Shown: in pieces, positions 9,485-17,620 of the stretch
How the letters are laid out: each line of letters begins with the position of its first letter
How positions within the stretch are numbered: position 1 is the first letter of the stretch
Source of the DNA: Candidatus Gastranaerophilales bacterium
Lineage (GTDB): Bacteria; Cyanobacteriota; Vampirovibrionia; Gastranaerophilales; Gastranaerophilaceae
Assembly: GCA_944325625.1 (NCBI GenBank)
Contig: CALVAP010000001.1
Location: 197,649 to 261,648 of the forward strand
Length of the DNA stretch: 64,000 bases
Direction: 5' to 3'
Made by a program: the position numbers and the translations under genes
The notes under the pieces: model-generated
The model's input: the letters and a program-made list of their open reading frames with translations, nothing else
Told to the model about the DNA's origin: nothing
Database searches by the model: none

Positions 9485-9517
9485 ATATTTCTCCTTTCAT
9501 TGCTAAATGATTTTAGC

Positions 9518-9559
9518 ACAAAACTCCCGCCACCAAATTGTCGTGACGGGTAGTTTTGA
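9518..9559 (-). terminator. Terminator of the GT5-like gene
   Basis: A long hairpin lies 22 bases past the stop of the GT5-like gene. AAAACT and CCCG on one arm pair with CGGG and AGTTTT on the other, with one bulged A, and inner pairs extend through CAC/GTG. On the minus strand the distal arm ends in GTTTT. Confidence 0.6.
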
Positions 9560-9580
9560 TAGTAATCTTATGTTATTTAA

Positions 9581-12283
9581 TTAACCGAATTTTGAAAACG
9601 TAGTTGGTTTGTTGTAGTTGTTTAGGGGTTGAGGAGTATTTGTTCGAAATGACGGATATACGGTTTTATTTTCTTTATTTTTCGCTTTTTTATTGTTAAG
9701 ATAAACCATAGCCCCTGTGCCGGCAGCAACAAGAAGAATTCCGACCCCTGTTATTACTTTTCCTACTTTTGTAGCCTTGGCACTATCTATACTTTCAATA
9801 ACTCTCATCTGTGTTTTTTGTGCAACTTCATTGAATGAACCAAGTAAGCGTTTTAGTGGGTTGGTATTTCTTTCAAGGCCTGAGATAGGTTTAAATGTTA
9901 ATTCATCTATTTGGAAACAATCTCGCATATATCTTGTATTTGCTGAAACGCCACCGTTGTAAGCTGCATTTTCATGCCAATCAACCTTCTGCAAGAATGC
10001 GTTAATGCTCATTTGCCTATAATTTTTAGTATCAAGGCTTACTGCTTGTTTGAAACATTCAGCAACCTCATCAGACGTTTTTGCTCTACGAGCATCATCG
10101 ACTATTCTAAATGCTGTTTTATCATCTTTTAGTTGTTCTTGTGTAATTCCAAGTGCTTCAGGATTTCTCAGATACGGTCCTTCCGTCAAAAATCCGGTTT
10201 CAGAATTAACTGCTCCTTTTGTTGCATCATAGTTGAATACAAATTCTCCTGCACCACCCGTATTAGTTGAAATAACTGGAGTTCCTGAAGAGAATGATTC
10301 AAAAGGAGTTATTCCGCAAGGTTCAAACACCGAGGTGAAACATGAAAAATCAGCACAGGCTACCAGTCTATTGGGGAATAGTCCGTTGACGTACATCACG
10401 TTTCCGCGGTATTTTCCGTTATCTAGTTTTTGGATTTTATCAATAAGTTTTTGAATATTTTTCCAATCTCTGGCATCTTTTTGCCATGTGTCAGCACCGG
10501 CACCGACTATAAGTTTGGTGTGTTTTTTTGTTTCTTCGCTTACAGTTGGGTCTTGCAGGTACTTGAGGAAACCTTCAAATGTTGTTGGAAACCCTTTCTG
10601 CGGGTCGGGGCGTCCCCAGCCCATAAATAGTCTGTCCCCTTCTTGATATGGAGAAAGTTGTCCAACTACGCTGGATGGTCTTTTTCCTGATAGCTGCTCT
10701 TCACTAAAGAACAAACGTTCTAATTTGCCGTCACCTTTGTCAGCATTTCCAATTAAGTCTAACAGCCATCTTTTGTTGTTCTCTTTAGCTTTGAGAATTT
10801 CGTCTATATTTTTTATCTCGCCATTTTCAATGACGGGTTTATAGGTCGTAAAGCCAGCCTTGTTTGCTGTTAAGCCGTTGTTCCCTCTGCCAAAATTTGC
10901 GCTTTCATCATCAATTCGAAGATTTGCAGGTGTTGAACCGTTTGTGATATTTATTGTTCTAACCGAGGCAAAATCATCAGTTAATCCGCCTGCTATATCG
11001 TAAGAATTGTGATTCATCATTTCTTTTCCGTAGTATTGGGAAACTGTTCCTGATGAAGTATTATGAGGGTTTACCATTGTTGATACAAGCGGAATTTTTG
11101 TGAGGTTGTATGTCCCTTTTGAGTCCTTAAAACGACCAAGGATTGGGTCTAATAATTCAGACGCCTCTTGAATTTCTTCTTTTGTTACGGTGCCTTTTAG
11201 TCTTTTTTCGTCTATTTCCTTGATTCTGTCATAGGCAGGATGGCTTTGAATAGCTTTAAGGTCATCGTTGCTGCTTCCTACTATGCGCAAAAATTGTAAT
11301 GCATCATCATAGACACCTTGATATGCTCGACCGGGGTTATGGTAGGTTCCATGCATTCTCAACCCATTATAGTACTTGTTTCCTGCTGCACTTCTGTTTG
11401 CGACTTCATTAATTATGGGAAAAGCTACTCTATCATGTGCCCAGATGTTTGCGGGGTTATAAAATCCATGTTTTTCTGTATTGAGTTTTGGAAGTGCATC
11501 AGCTATAGCTCTTGCATTGTCTGCGTAAAAACCGTCCGAGGTTCCGACATGATATGCACCGGTACTATATGCCCCGGCTACACCTTTGTTTGAATATGCA
11601 CCGTATGCTCCGTATGCGCCTGAATTGCCGTCATATGCTTGAGGAAATTTTGCCATTTCCTGAGTGTGCATAATGTATCTGGTTACACCTTTGCCTTTGT
11701 TTGGAAGTATAGCTTTAAAAAGTTGATAACCTATTGTTTCTTCTTTAAGGGCTCTGTCGCTAATTCGTGAAACTGACCCTTTAATATCATCAAGCCTCTC
11801 CAGGACTACATATTTTGATTTTCCACCATTAGGTGCACTTTGTATTACAAATTTTTCACCATCTTCAAGCACGTAGTCAACAGGTTTTGTTTTAAACAGA
11901 CTCGGATCTGCACTTGTAAGAGGCTTGCCGTCTTGTCCGTAAGGAACTTTTAAAACTTTTATGCCACCATTTGGGTTATTATAACTGTGATAGGGAAGGA
12001 AGGTTCTGACGTCTGCTTTAAGGTTTTTTGCCCAACTGTCAGGTGCTTCTTGTGCAACAACTGCAAGTCCGCCACGATTGTATTCGGGGATACCCATTCC
12101 TTTATCTTCCGGGGCTATACTTGCAAACTGTGAGTAATTCTTTTCATTACCTTTAAAACTTATTCTTACTATAGGTCCCAGAGGTTCCGAATTGTTTGCA
12201 GATGTAGATGTTCGGGTACGACTTAAACTTGTAGTTCGATTCTGGGGGGTCGAACGTACAGCAGACAAAAACTCAACTTTCAT
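9581..12283 (-). CDS. Glycogen/starch synthase-like GT5 glycosyltransferase with C-terminal membrane segment
   Basis: A 900-residue protein, much longer than typical bacterial GlgA (about 480). It has a Ser/Thr/Arg-rich N-terminus and ISFKGN at 41-46. NRGGLAVV at 69-76 sits where GT5 enzymes have K-x-GGL, with Asn replacing the Lys. The C-terminal Rossmann half contains the family hallmark FEPCGITPFESFSSGTP near 650, followed by the STNTGG turn, and LIVGAGADTW near 590. Residues about 842-865 form one hydrophobic segment followed by a Lys/Asn-rich tail, so the enzyme may be tethered to the inner membrane by its C-terminus. Presumed role: transfer of glucose from a nucleotide sugar to an alpha-glucan. 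The gene is monocistronic with its own promoter and terminator and lies 8 kb from a GH13 gene. Confidence 0.8.
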   Translation of the reverse strand: MKVEFLSAVRSTPQNRTTSLSRTRTSTSANNSEPLGPIVRISFKGNEKNYSQFASIAPEDKGMGIPEYNRGGLAVVAQEAPDSWAKNLKADVRTFLPYHSYNNPNGGIKVLKVPYGQDGKPLTSADPSLFKTKPVDYVLEDGEKFVIQSAPNGGKSKYVVLERLDDIKGSVSRISDRALKEETIGYQLFKAILPNKGKGVTRYIMHTQEMAKFPQAYDGNSGAYGAYGAYSNKGVAGAYSTGAYHVGTSDGFYADNARAIADALPKLNTEKHGFYNPANIWAHDRVAFPIINEVANRSAAGNKYYNGLRMHGTYHNPGRAYQGVYDDALQFLRIVGSSNDDLKAIQSHPAYDRIKEIDEKRLKGTVTKEEIQEASELLDPILGRFKDSKGTYNLTKIPLVSTMVNPHNTSSGTVSQYYGKEMMNHNSYDIAGGLTDDFASVRTINITNGSTPANLRIDDESANFGRGNNGLTANKAGFTTYKPVIENGEIKNIDEILKAKENNKRWLLDLIGNADKGDGKLERLFFSEEQLSGKRPSSVVGQLSPYQEGDRLFMGWGRPDPQKGFPTTFEGFLKYLQDPTVSEETKKHTKLIVGAGADTWQKDARDWKNIQKLIDKIQKLDNGKYRGNVMYVNGLFPNRLVACADFSCFTSVFEPCGITPFESFSSGTPVISTNTGGAGEFVFNYDATKGAVNSETGFLTEGPYLRNPEALGITQEQLKDDKTAFRIVDDARRAKTSDEVAECFKQAVSLDTKNYRQMSINAFLQKVDWHENAAYNGGVSANTRYMRDCFQIDELTFKPISGLERNTNPLKRLLGSFNEVAQKTQMRVIESIDSAKATKVGKVITGVGILLVAAGTGAMVYLNNKKAKNKENKTVYPSFRTNTPQPLNNYNKPTTFSKFG

Positions 12284-12333
12284 TATACCTTGTCTCCCTT
12301 TTATTCAATTTTTATGACCATTTCGCCAAAGCT

Positions 12334-12362
12334 ATGCTAACATAAAGATATACTTTTTGCAA
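12334..12362 (-). promoter_or_regulatory. Promoter of the GT5-like gene
   Basis: On the minus strand, TTGCAA (12357-12362), a 17-base spacer and an extended -10 TGT-TAGCAT (hexamer 12334-12339). This leaves a leader of about 44 bases ending in AGGGAGACAAGG before the ATG. Confidence 0.5.
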
Positions 12363-12386
12363 CCTTACTTTCTTCTTTTCTTAGCT

Positions 12387-13142
12387 TTAATTAAGTTTTT
12401 TTAAGATTTTTGAAATGTTTTCTTTTTCTTCTTTTGGTAGTTCAAATTTTATGTATTCTTCAAGATACTCTTTAGCGTCATCTTTTTCACCTCTTGCAAG
12501 AAACAGTACTCCTAAATTCTTGTATGAGTGGGGAAATTGAGGGTTAATGGATATTGCCTTTAGATGATTTGAGATAGCTTTATCCACTTCATCATTTGCC
12601 TCATAGGCAAGAGCAACGTTGTAATATATAAGCGGATTATCATCTACAAACTCAAGAACTCTCTCGTAATTTGAAATGGCCATATCCCAAACACCCATTT
12701 CAAAATATACTCGACCTAAGTCCCAATAAGCGTCGTAATTTTTTGGTGAAATTTCTAAAACTGCATCTAGTTGATCTATTGCTATATCATATCGGGAATC
12801 ATCTATGTACACTCTTGCCAGATAATGTCTTAGTGCCGGTTCATTGGGTATTTTATAGACTCCGTTTTGTAGTATTTCTATGGCTTTTAGCATCTCGTGT
12901 TGACGGTAGTAGAGGTCGGCAAGATTTATGTATACCTGCACAATTTTGTCGTCAAGTGAGATTGCTTTTAGAAAAGCTGCTTCAGCTTCTTTAAGTTCAT
13001 CAAGATAAATATGGCATAAACCTATATTATTTAAGATGTGAGGGTTGTTTTCATCTTTACTTAATTCAAAATTAAATATTTCAAGTGCTGTTTTATAGTC
13101 TTGTTTTTTAAATGCTTCCAGTGCTTTTTCAATTTCGCCCAT
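12387..13142 (-). CDS. TPR-repeat protein
   Basis: A 251-residue protein built almost entirely of tetratricopeptide repeats. At least six 34-residue units are visible, with recurring patterns such as NNIGLCHIYLDELKEA, INLADLYYRQHEMLKA and WDLGRVYFEMGVWDMA. Such proteins are protein-protein interaction scaffolds; no partner can be named. There is no signal peptide or membrane segment. AGG lies eight bases before the ATG. It is divergent from yebC, with about 85 bases between the starts. Confidence 0.85.
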   Translation of the reverse strand: MGEIEKALEAFKKQDYKTALEIFNFELSKDENNPHILNNIGLCHIYLDELKEAEAAFLKAISLDDKIVQVYINLADLYYRQHEMLKAIEILQNGVYKIPNEPALRHYLARVYIDDSRYDIAIDQLDAVLEISPKNYDAYWDLGRVYFEMGVWDMAISNYERVLEFVDDNPLIYYNVALAYEANDEVDKAISNHLKAISINPQFPHSYKNLGVLFLARGEKDDAKEYLEEYIKFELPKEEKENISKILKKLN

Positions 13143-13182
13143 ATTTACCTGCTTTAAGTTTTATTTTTCAATTTTGTTATTT

Positions 13183-13188
13183 TATAAT
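13183..13188 (+). promoter_or_regulatory. -10 element of yebC, overlapping a divergent -10 for the TPR gene
   Basis: TATAAT on the plus strand (13183-13188) is suitably placed for a 33-base yebC leader. On the minus strand TATAAA/TAAAAT overlaps the same bases and could serve the TPR gene. The -35 regions are poor on both strands. Confidence 0.4.
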
Positions 13189-13227
13189 ACAATAAAAATA
13201 TGAATTATTTATAAAAAGGATGAAAAT

Positions 13228-13974
13228 ATGTCAGGTCACTCAAAATGGTCAACAATTAAACGAAAAAAAGCCAAAATTGATTCAGCAAGAGCAGCTGAAT
13301 TCCAAAAATTTTCAAGGGAATTAATGGTAGCGTCGAAGCTTGGCGGACCTGATCCGAGTGCAAATTTTCGTTTAAAGACGGCTATCGACAGGGCAAAATC
13401 TGCGGGATTACCGGCAGATAACATTAAACGCGCTATAGAAAAGGGAGCAGGTGCTTCTAATCAAGATAATTATGAAGAACTTACATATGAGGGATATGGA
13501 GCTGGTGGTGTTGCTATATTTATAGAAGCAATGACGGATAACCGTAACCGTACAGCGGGAGATATAAGAAGCTATTTTACGAAATACGGTGGAAATTTGG
13601 GTGAAACCGGTTGTGTGGGTTGGATGTTTAAACCTGTTGGACTTATTGTGTTTCCTTCTACAGTTGATTATGAAAAATTGTTTGAAGCTGCATTAAATCT
13701 TGGCGCGGATGATATAGAGGAAGATGATGATGAATATCGTGTTCTTACATCTGTTGAAAGTTTTCAAGACGTAGCTTTGGGATTGGAAAAAGAAGGGTTC
13801 AAGGCCATTAGTGAAGAACTAACAAGGTTACCTCAAAATGAGCTTGAAGTTACTGATGAAGATACGGCTCGTAAAGTTTTACTTCTTTTAGAAAAACTTG
13901 AGGAACATGATGATGTTCAAAATGTTTATTCCAATGTTGATATAGATGATGAACTTGCAGAAAAGGTTAGCTAG
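13228..13974 (+). CDS. yebC: YebC/PmpR/TACO1 family protein
   Basis: A 248-residue protein with the invariant start MSGHSKWSTIKRKKAKIDS and the conserved YEGYGAGGVAIFIEAMTDN and GGNLGETGCVGWMF segments. Databases usually call it a probable transcriptional regulator. The mitochondrial homologue TACO1 acts in translation, so a role in translation is also possible. AAAGGATG precedes the ATG. A 56-residue membrane protein follows after 14 bases, probably on the same mRNA. Confidence 0.95.
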   Translation: MSGHSKWSTIKRKKAKIDSARAAEFQKFSRELMVASKLGGPDPSANFRLKTAIDRAKSAGLPADNIKRAIEKGAGASNQDNYEELTYEGYGAGGVAIFIEAMTDNRNRTAGDIRSYFTKYGGNLGETGCVGWMFKPVGLIVFPSTVDYEKLFEAALNLGADDIEEDDDEYRVLTSVESFQDVALGLEKEGFKAISEELTRLPQNELEVTDEDTARKVLLLLEKLEEHDDVQNVYSNVDIDDELAEKVS

Positions 13975-13988
13975 TAGGGGGACAGGTT

Positions 13989-14159
13989 ATGAAGTGGTTT
14001 GTTCTTATTTTAGTTTTAGCAGGAATATGGTGGGTTTATAATAATACAAGCATTGTGGATGATTCTGCAAAGATATTTCGCAGCAAGTCTATGGTTGATA
14101 CTGTCCAAAAAACTCGTGAAAATAGATTTAATGCTGTTGAGGAACAGTTATCTCGCTAA
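13989..14159 (+). CDS. Small single-pass membrane protein
   Basis: A 56-codon gene starting MKWFVLILVLAGIWWVYNN. Residues 3-17 form one membrane segment or uncleaved signal anchor, followed by a charged 39-residue tail ending EEQLSR. The ribosome site is strong (AGGGGGACAGG), and the gene begins 14 bases after the yebC stop, so the two are probably cotranscribed. No family is recognised. The good ribosome site, the operon position and the amphipathic tail support it being real. Confidence 0.65.
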   Translation: MKWFVLILVLAGIWWVYNNTSIVDDSAKIFRSKSMVDTVQKTRENRFNAVEEQLSR

Positions 14160-14215
14160 GTTTATTTAAAAAATTATTTCACACAAGAATAGGTTTGTTA
14201 ATTTTGTAAAACTTT

Positions 14216-14221
14216 TATAAT
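14216..14221 (+). promoter_or_regulatory. Possible -10 upstream of the 192-residue hypothetical gene
   Basis: TATAAT occurs 67 bases before the ATG at 14289. TTTGTT lies about 16 bases upstream as a weak -35. The intervening leader shows no clear structure. Confidence 0.3.
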
Positions 14222-14288
14222 ATTAGGCAATTTCTACAAAAAAAATGTTTTTTATAAGTAGAAGTGATTAAATTAGTGTGGAATAGTT

Positions 14289-14867
14289 ATGGGAAATCTA
14301 GTTAGCAGTGCAATTTTTTCTTGTAGAAGCGGAAACCAAGCAGTTGACGGAAATGCGCCAAGGGCAATTACATGTGTAGCGCAGGGAGTAAATGCGGCAG
14401 AAGGTTATGCTAAGTCGGGTTTAGCTGGATCAAAAGCAGCCGGTGCTTTTGTTAGTAATATTGATAAAATGGCAAAAGAAGATTCAATCTGGGGAAAAAC
14501 ATTCAAAGGTGTTAAATGGGCACAGACACATGTTAACCCTATTATTGGTGCTTGTGCCGGAATAAAAATAGCTATGGCGGATGACAAGGAAAAAGCCTTG
14601 TGTACAGAAGTTCCCGGCTTTTTGGGCATGCTTGCGGCGGAAAGCGGATTTAAGGCTCTTCAAGAAACAAAAGCAGTAAAAACCTTTATGGAAAATATTA
14701 CGAAATCCGCAGGTAAGCATGGTAAAGTAGCAGCTGCGCTTTTAGAAGGCGTTTCTTTTGCTGCGGCTTCAATTGGTGGTTATACTGCAGCATCTAAGAT
14801 AGGTGAGTGCGCTATTGAAGGTGAAAGAGCTATAAAGGCTCGCAAAAAGCTTGATGCCGTCGGATAG
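14289..14867 (+). CDS. Hypothetical Ala/Gly-rich protein
   Basis: A 192-residue protein of no recognised family, very rich in Ala, Gly and Lys. Weakly hydrophobic helices lie around residues 80-95 (PIIGACAGIKIAM) and 150-168 (LLEGVSFAAASIGGYTAAS), so peripheral or reversible membrane association is possible. There is no cleavable signal peptide. Four Cys residues are scattered. The ribosome site is poor (TGGA). It is convergent with the DUF4127 gene, 16 bases away. The composition resembles the neighbouring unknown membrane proteins, but no alignment could be made. Confidence 0.6.
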   Translation: MGNLVSSAIFSCRSGNQAVDGNAPRAITCVAQGVNAAEGYAKSGLAGSKAAGAFVSNIDKMAKEDSIWGKTFKGVKWAQTHVNPIIGACAGIKIAMADDKEKALCTEVPGFLGMLAAESGFKALQETKAVKTFMENITKSAGKHGKVAAALLEGVSFAAASIGGYTAASKIGECAIEGERAIKARKKLDAVG

Positions 14868-14883
14868 AAGTATTTTATGTATT

Positions 14884-16302
14884 TTATTCGGGCATGATTT
14901 CTATTTCAAAAAATCTTTTCCAAGGAAAAGTATAATTGGTTCGGGATATGTTTATCTCGAACTTTCTTTTAATTTCATCTATATATGGTGACATTAACTC
15001 AGAAATCTTTTCAATATTGGGTTCAGATATTAAGCTTTTAAGCTCTTTGCGACAAATAGCCTGATAAGCCCAATCGTCCGCAAATCTTATGAACTGGGAC
15101 TGTTTAAAGTTTTCCTTATTTGTATTGGAAAGGAATTTGAAAATTCCCATGCACAAAGCACTGCCAAGGGTATTGGCCGAGGTGTTCCAACCGGCATATC
15201 CAAGGAAGTTATTCCAATTAATTGTTTGTGCAAAAAATGCCTTTACAAAGTTAATATCAGCACCGTTGGCAAATGCGACATCCGCAAGAATATAGGGCTT
15301 GTTGGGGACTTTTAGTTCTTTATCAAAGAGTTTTGTGTCAATATTCATAACGAGTTCGCCTTGTTCTGTTTCAAAATTATTTATAATAAGAACGATGTCT
15401 GCTTCCTCTTGTGATTGACAAGTTAATGCGCCGCAAAGAGATATTTGTGCGTCAGTGGATTCTTTTATAGAAATATCTTCATACTTTGATATGATATCGG
15501 TTTGTTCAGGGCGCAGGAATTGAGGATAAATGCGTGGGTGGAGTTTTTGTGCATCACAAAAGGATCTAACAAGAAGTGTTAATGGTATTTCATCTGCACC
15601 GGTTTTAACCAGTGCATTTAGGTTGTTTTCGATGATAATTTCTTGTAGTTTTTCTGCTTCAGAGACATTTACCCCATACTGGGCGCAGTCATCTTTAGAA
15701 AAAACGAGCAAGTCCAAAATACCTTCTTTTTGCCAATCAAGGTATATTTTGTTAATTTCAAAGTTTCTTTTTCTTGTGGCAAAGTAATCTTCTAAAATTT
15801 CTGTGGGAATAACTTGCCTAATACAAGAAAACTTAGCGTTGCTGTCATAAGATTTTGTTTTTTGGGACTTATGAAGGTTAAATGAGTAGTCAAAAATTTT
15901 TTTACCCCATAAAGACCAATACTCTTTTTCTTCTTCATTGATATTATTGTTAGAAATTCGCATTATGCTGGAACAAGCATAAGTTTTTGCTTTGTTCTTA
16001 TTAATTATAGATTTTAGTCGATTAATTTTTTGTATAATTTCAAGCTCGCTTTCACTGGAGCGACGAGAAGGAACAAGTCCTCCGTACGCAATCGTATCCA
16101 AAGCGACAACCAAGATATCGAAGCTATCAAGTGCTTCGAGCCAATCTAAAATTTTTTCGCTTTGAGCGCAGGTTTTTAAGTCGCCAAGAAGTTCTCTTGG
16201 TGGAAGATACAAATCTATGTCATTACAAAACAGGTTTATATCTGTAGGTATACCATAGCATACAGGACGATTGTCTATTGGAATCATTGCAATTTTAAGC
16301 AT
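14884..16302 (-). CDS. DUF4127 family protein
   Basis: A 472-residue protein with features I recall for DUF4127: the N-terminal MIPIDNRPVCYGIP, then LDILVVALDTIAYGGLVPSR-type motifs near residues 60-80, and a conserved ILADVAFANGADINF segment near 335. The family has no established biochemical role that I know of. No signal peptide is seen. The gene stands alone, and its promoter places the transcription start at the ATG, so it is probably translated from a leaderless mRNA. Confidence 0.75.
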   Translation of the reverse strand: MLKIAMIPIDNRPVCYGIPTDINLFCNDIDLYLPPRELLGDLKTCAQSEKILDWLEALDSFDILVVALDTIAYGGLVPSRRSSESELEIIQKINRLKSIINKNKAKTYACSSIMRISNNNINEEEKEYWSLWGKKIFDYSFNLHKSQKTKSYDSNAKFSCIRQVIPTEILEDYFATRKRNFEINKIYLDWQKEGILDLLVFSKDDCAQYGVNVSEAEKLQEIIIENNLNALVKTGADEIPLTLLVRSFCDAQKLHPRIYPQFLRPEQTDIISKYEDISIKESTDAQISLCGALTCQSQEEADIVLIINNFETEQGELVMNIDTKLFDKELKVPNKPYILADVAFANGADINFVKAFFAQTINWNNFLGYAGWNTSANTLGSALCMGIFKFLSNTNKENFKQSQFIRFADDWAYQAICRKELKSLISEPNIEKISELMSPYIDEIKRKFEINISRTNYTFPWKRFFEIEIMPE

Positions 16303-16308
16303 GAATAC

Positions 16309-16337
16309 ATTTTATGGCAGTGCTATTAAAAAATCAA
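16309..16337 (-). promoter_or_regulatory. Promoter of the DUF4127 gene (leaderless)
   Basis: On the minus strand, TTGATT (16332-16337), a 17-base spacer, TAAAAT (16309-16314), six bases (GTATTC), then the ATG. There is no Shine-Dalgarno sequence. It is one of the two clearest leaderless promoters in the window, together with that of obg. Confidence 0.6.
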
Positions 16338-16374
16338 ATTTTGTTGTGAAAATGTAAAATATACAAAATTTGGT

Positions 16375-16402
16375 TTGCCGAAGTAAAAATTCGTGATATA
16401 AA
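16375..16402 (+). promoter_or_regulatory. Promoter of the membrane protein / GH13 operon
   Basis: TTGCCG (16375-16380), a 16-base spacer and TATAAA (16397-16402). The predicted leader is about 125 bases long and ends with AAGGTGAGG before the ATG. The leader contains a GC-richer patch (TACGCGTAGGGGCGCAA) unlike its surroundings, but no complete riboswitch fold was recognised. Confidence 0.4.
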
Positions 16403-16534
16403 TAGTATAGTGTTAAGGCTAAGAAATGCTTATTGTTTTTGTAAATTTTTGTTACGCGTAGGGGCGCAATGTAGCAAGGATAAATATTCACAGCAGTTTA
16501 GCATGACATAAGTTTTTGTGAAGGTGAGGTCAAC

Positions 16535-17620
16535 ATGATTTCTGCAGTAGGTCCGCAGAATACGAAGAAAATAAAGAAAAATGATGGTTTTTATACGACA
16601 CCTGAACTAGAAAAGGCTATTCATGATTCTCATGCTCACCTTGTTTCCGGTAACCCTCTAAATCAGTCAAGAATACAGGTAGATAAACTATTTAATGCTA
16701 TGACGGTGTATCCGGCAAAAGGGCTTACTGGAAGTCCTAACTCTAACTTTTATGAGTTTTTGACTATGGGAACCGTTCCATATCTTGTAGGAAGCGCCAT
16801 GCTGATGGCTGTATTTAATCTTGCTACAAAATACTTTGAACCTAATCAGGCAAAACATGCCAGAGAATTAGGTCACAAAATGGCATTAGGGGTTATTTTT
16901 TATGGTTTGATGAAATCGTTATCCAAGAAATTTATAGAGGTTCCCGTTTATTTAAAAACGGGAGTTGATATAAATACTCCATATAAAGATATGAAATCAC
17001 AACTTCCTGAATATCCGGGGGATAAAGAAGGTAAAAAAAGTGTAGAATATCATAAGGTATTTGAAAGTGTAGATTTCCCAAGATGGGACTTGCTATATGA
17101 TTATAAGAAGGACAAACCGCGCAATTATTACTATGATAGAGTTGCCGAGAATATGGGGTTGGGTAAAGACCTTCCGGCATCAGATCAGGTAGCAAAGCCA
17201 AAAATAAGGGAAATGATTATTAGAACAAGAACTTGGACAACATTAACCTCATATATTTGGGCAGGTTTGGGTGTTGCGCTTGCTGTCCAAGATGGTTGGA
17301 ATGACCTTTTGACAAGAAAAGGCGGTGGCATAGTAAAAAGAACGCTTTCTATGATTAAAGATAGAGGAAAAGGGTTCGGTGAATTTGCCAAAGATGCATT
17401 TTTGGATACAAAAGAAGCATTTAAAACTTCTTGTAAACAGTTATACAATGGAGGAGTAAATAACTCCAAGTTGAAAGCTTTGGCAGGTAGAGCATACATC
17501 TATACTGCGGTTGGAACAACTCTTGCGGGTATATTTATGTCTGCTTTTGACTTCTTCAATGACAAAACAGAGCAAGACGAATCCAAAATTGATTACAAAG
17601 ATGATTATACGGTGGGCTAG
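16535..17620 (+). CDS. Hypothetical multi-pass membrane protein, first gene of the GH13 operon
   Basis: A 361-residue protein of no recognised family. Hydrophobic segments lie near 77-97, 115-128, 235-251 and 318-338. Between them is a soluble stretch containing KKFIEVPVYLKTGVDI (131-146) and FPRWDLLYDY (181-190). The same arrangement recurs in the next gene (LFIQAPIKAMYGLDI and IPWNLYTD), so the two appear to be paralogous. The acidic C-terminal tail ends DYKDDYTVG. The ribosome site is AAGGTGAGG. The next gene's ATG follows the stop codon with no gap, which indicates translational coupling. Confidence 0.65.
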   Translation: MISAVGPQNTKKIKKNDGFYTTPELEKAIHDSHAHLVSGNPLNQSRIQVDKLFNAMTVYPAKGLTGSPNSNFYEFLTMGTVPYLVGSAMLMAVFNLATKYFEPNQAKHARELGHKMALGVIFYGLMKSLSKKFIEVPVYLKTGVDINTPYKDMKSQLPEYPGDKEGKKSVEYHKVFESVDFPRWDLLYDYKKDKPRNYYYDRVAENMGLGKDLPASDQVAKPKIREMIIRTRTWTTLTSYIWAGLGVALAVQDGWNDLLTRKGGGIVKRTLSMIKDRGKGFGEFAKDAFLDTKEAFKTSCKQLYNGGVNNSKLKALAGRAYIYTAVGTTLAGIFMSAFDFFNDKTEQDESKIDYKDDYTVG

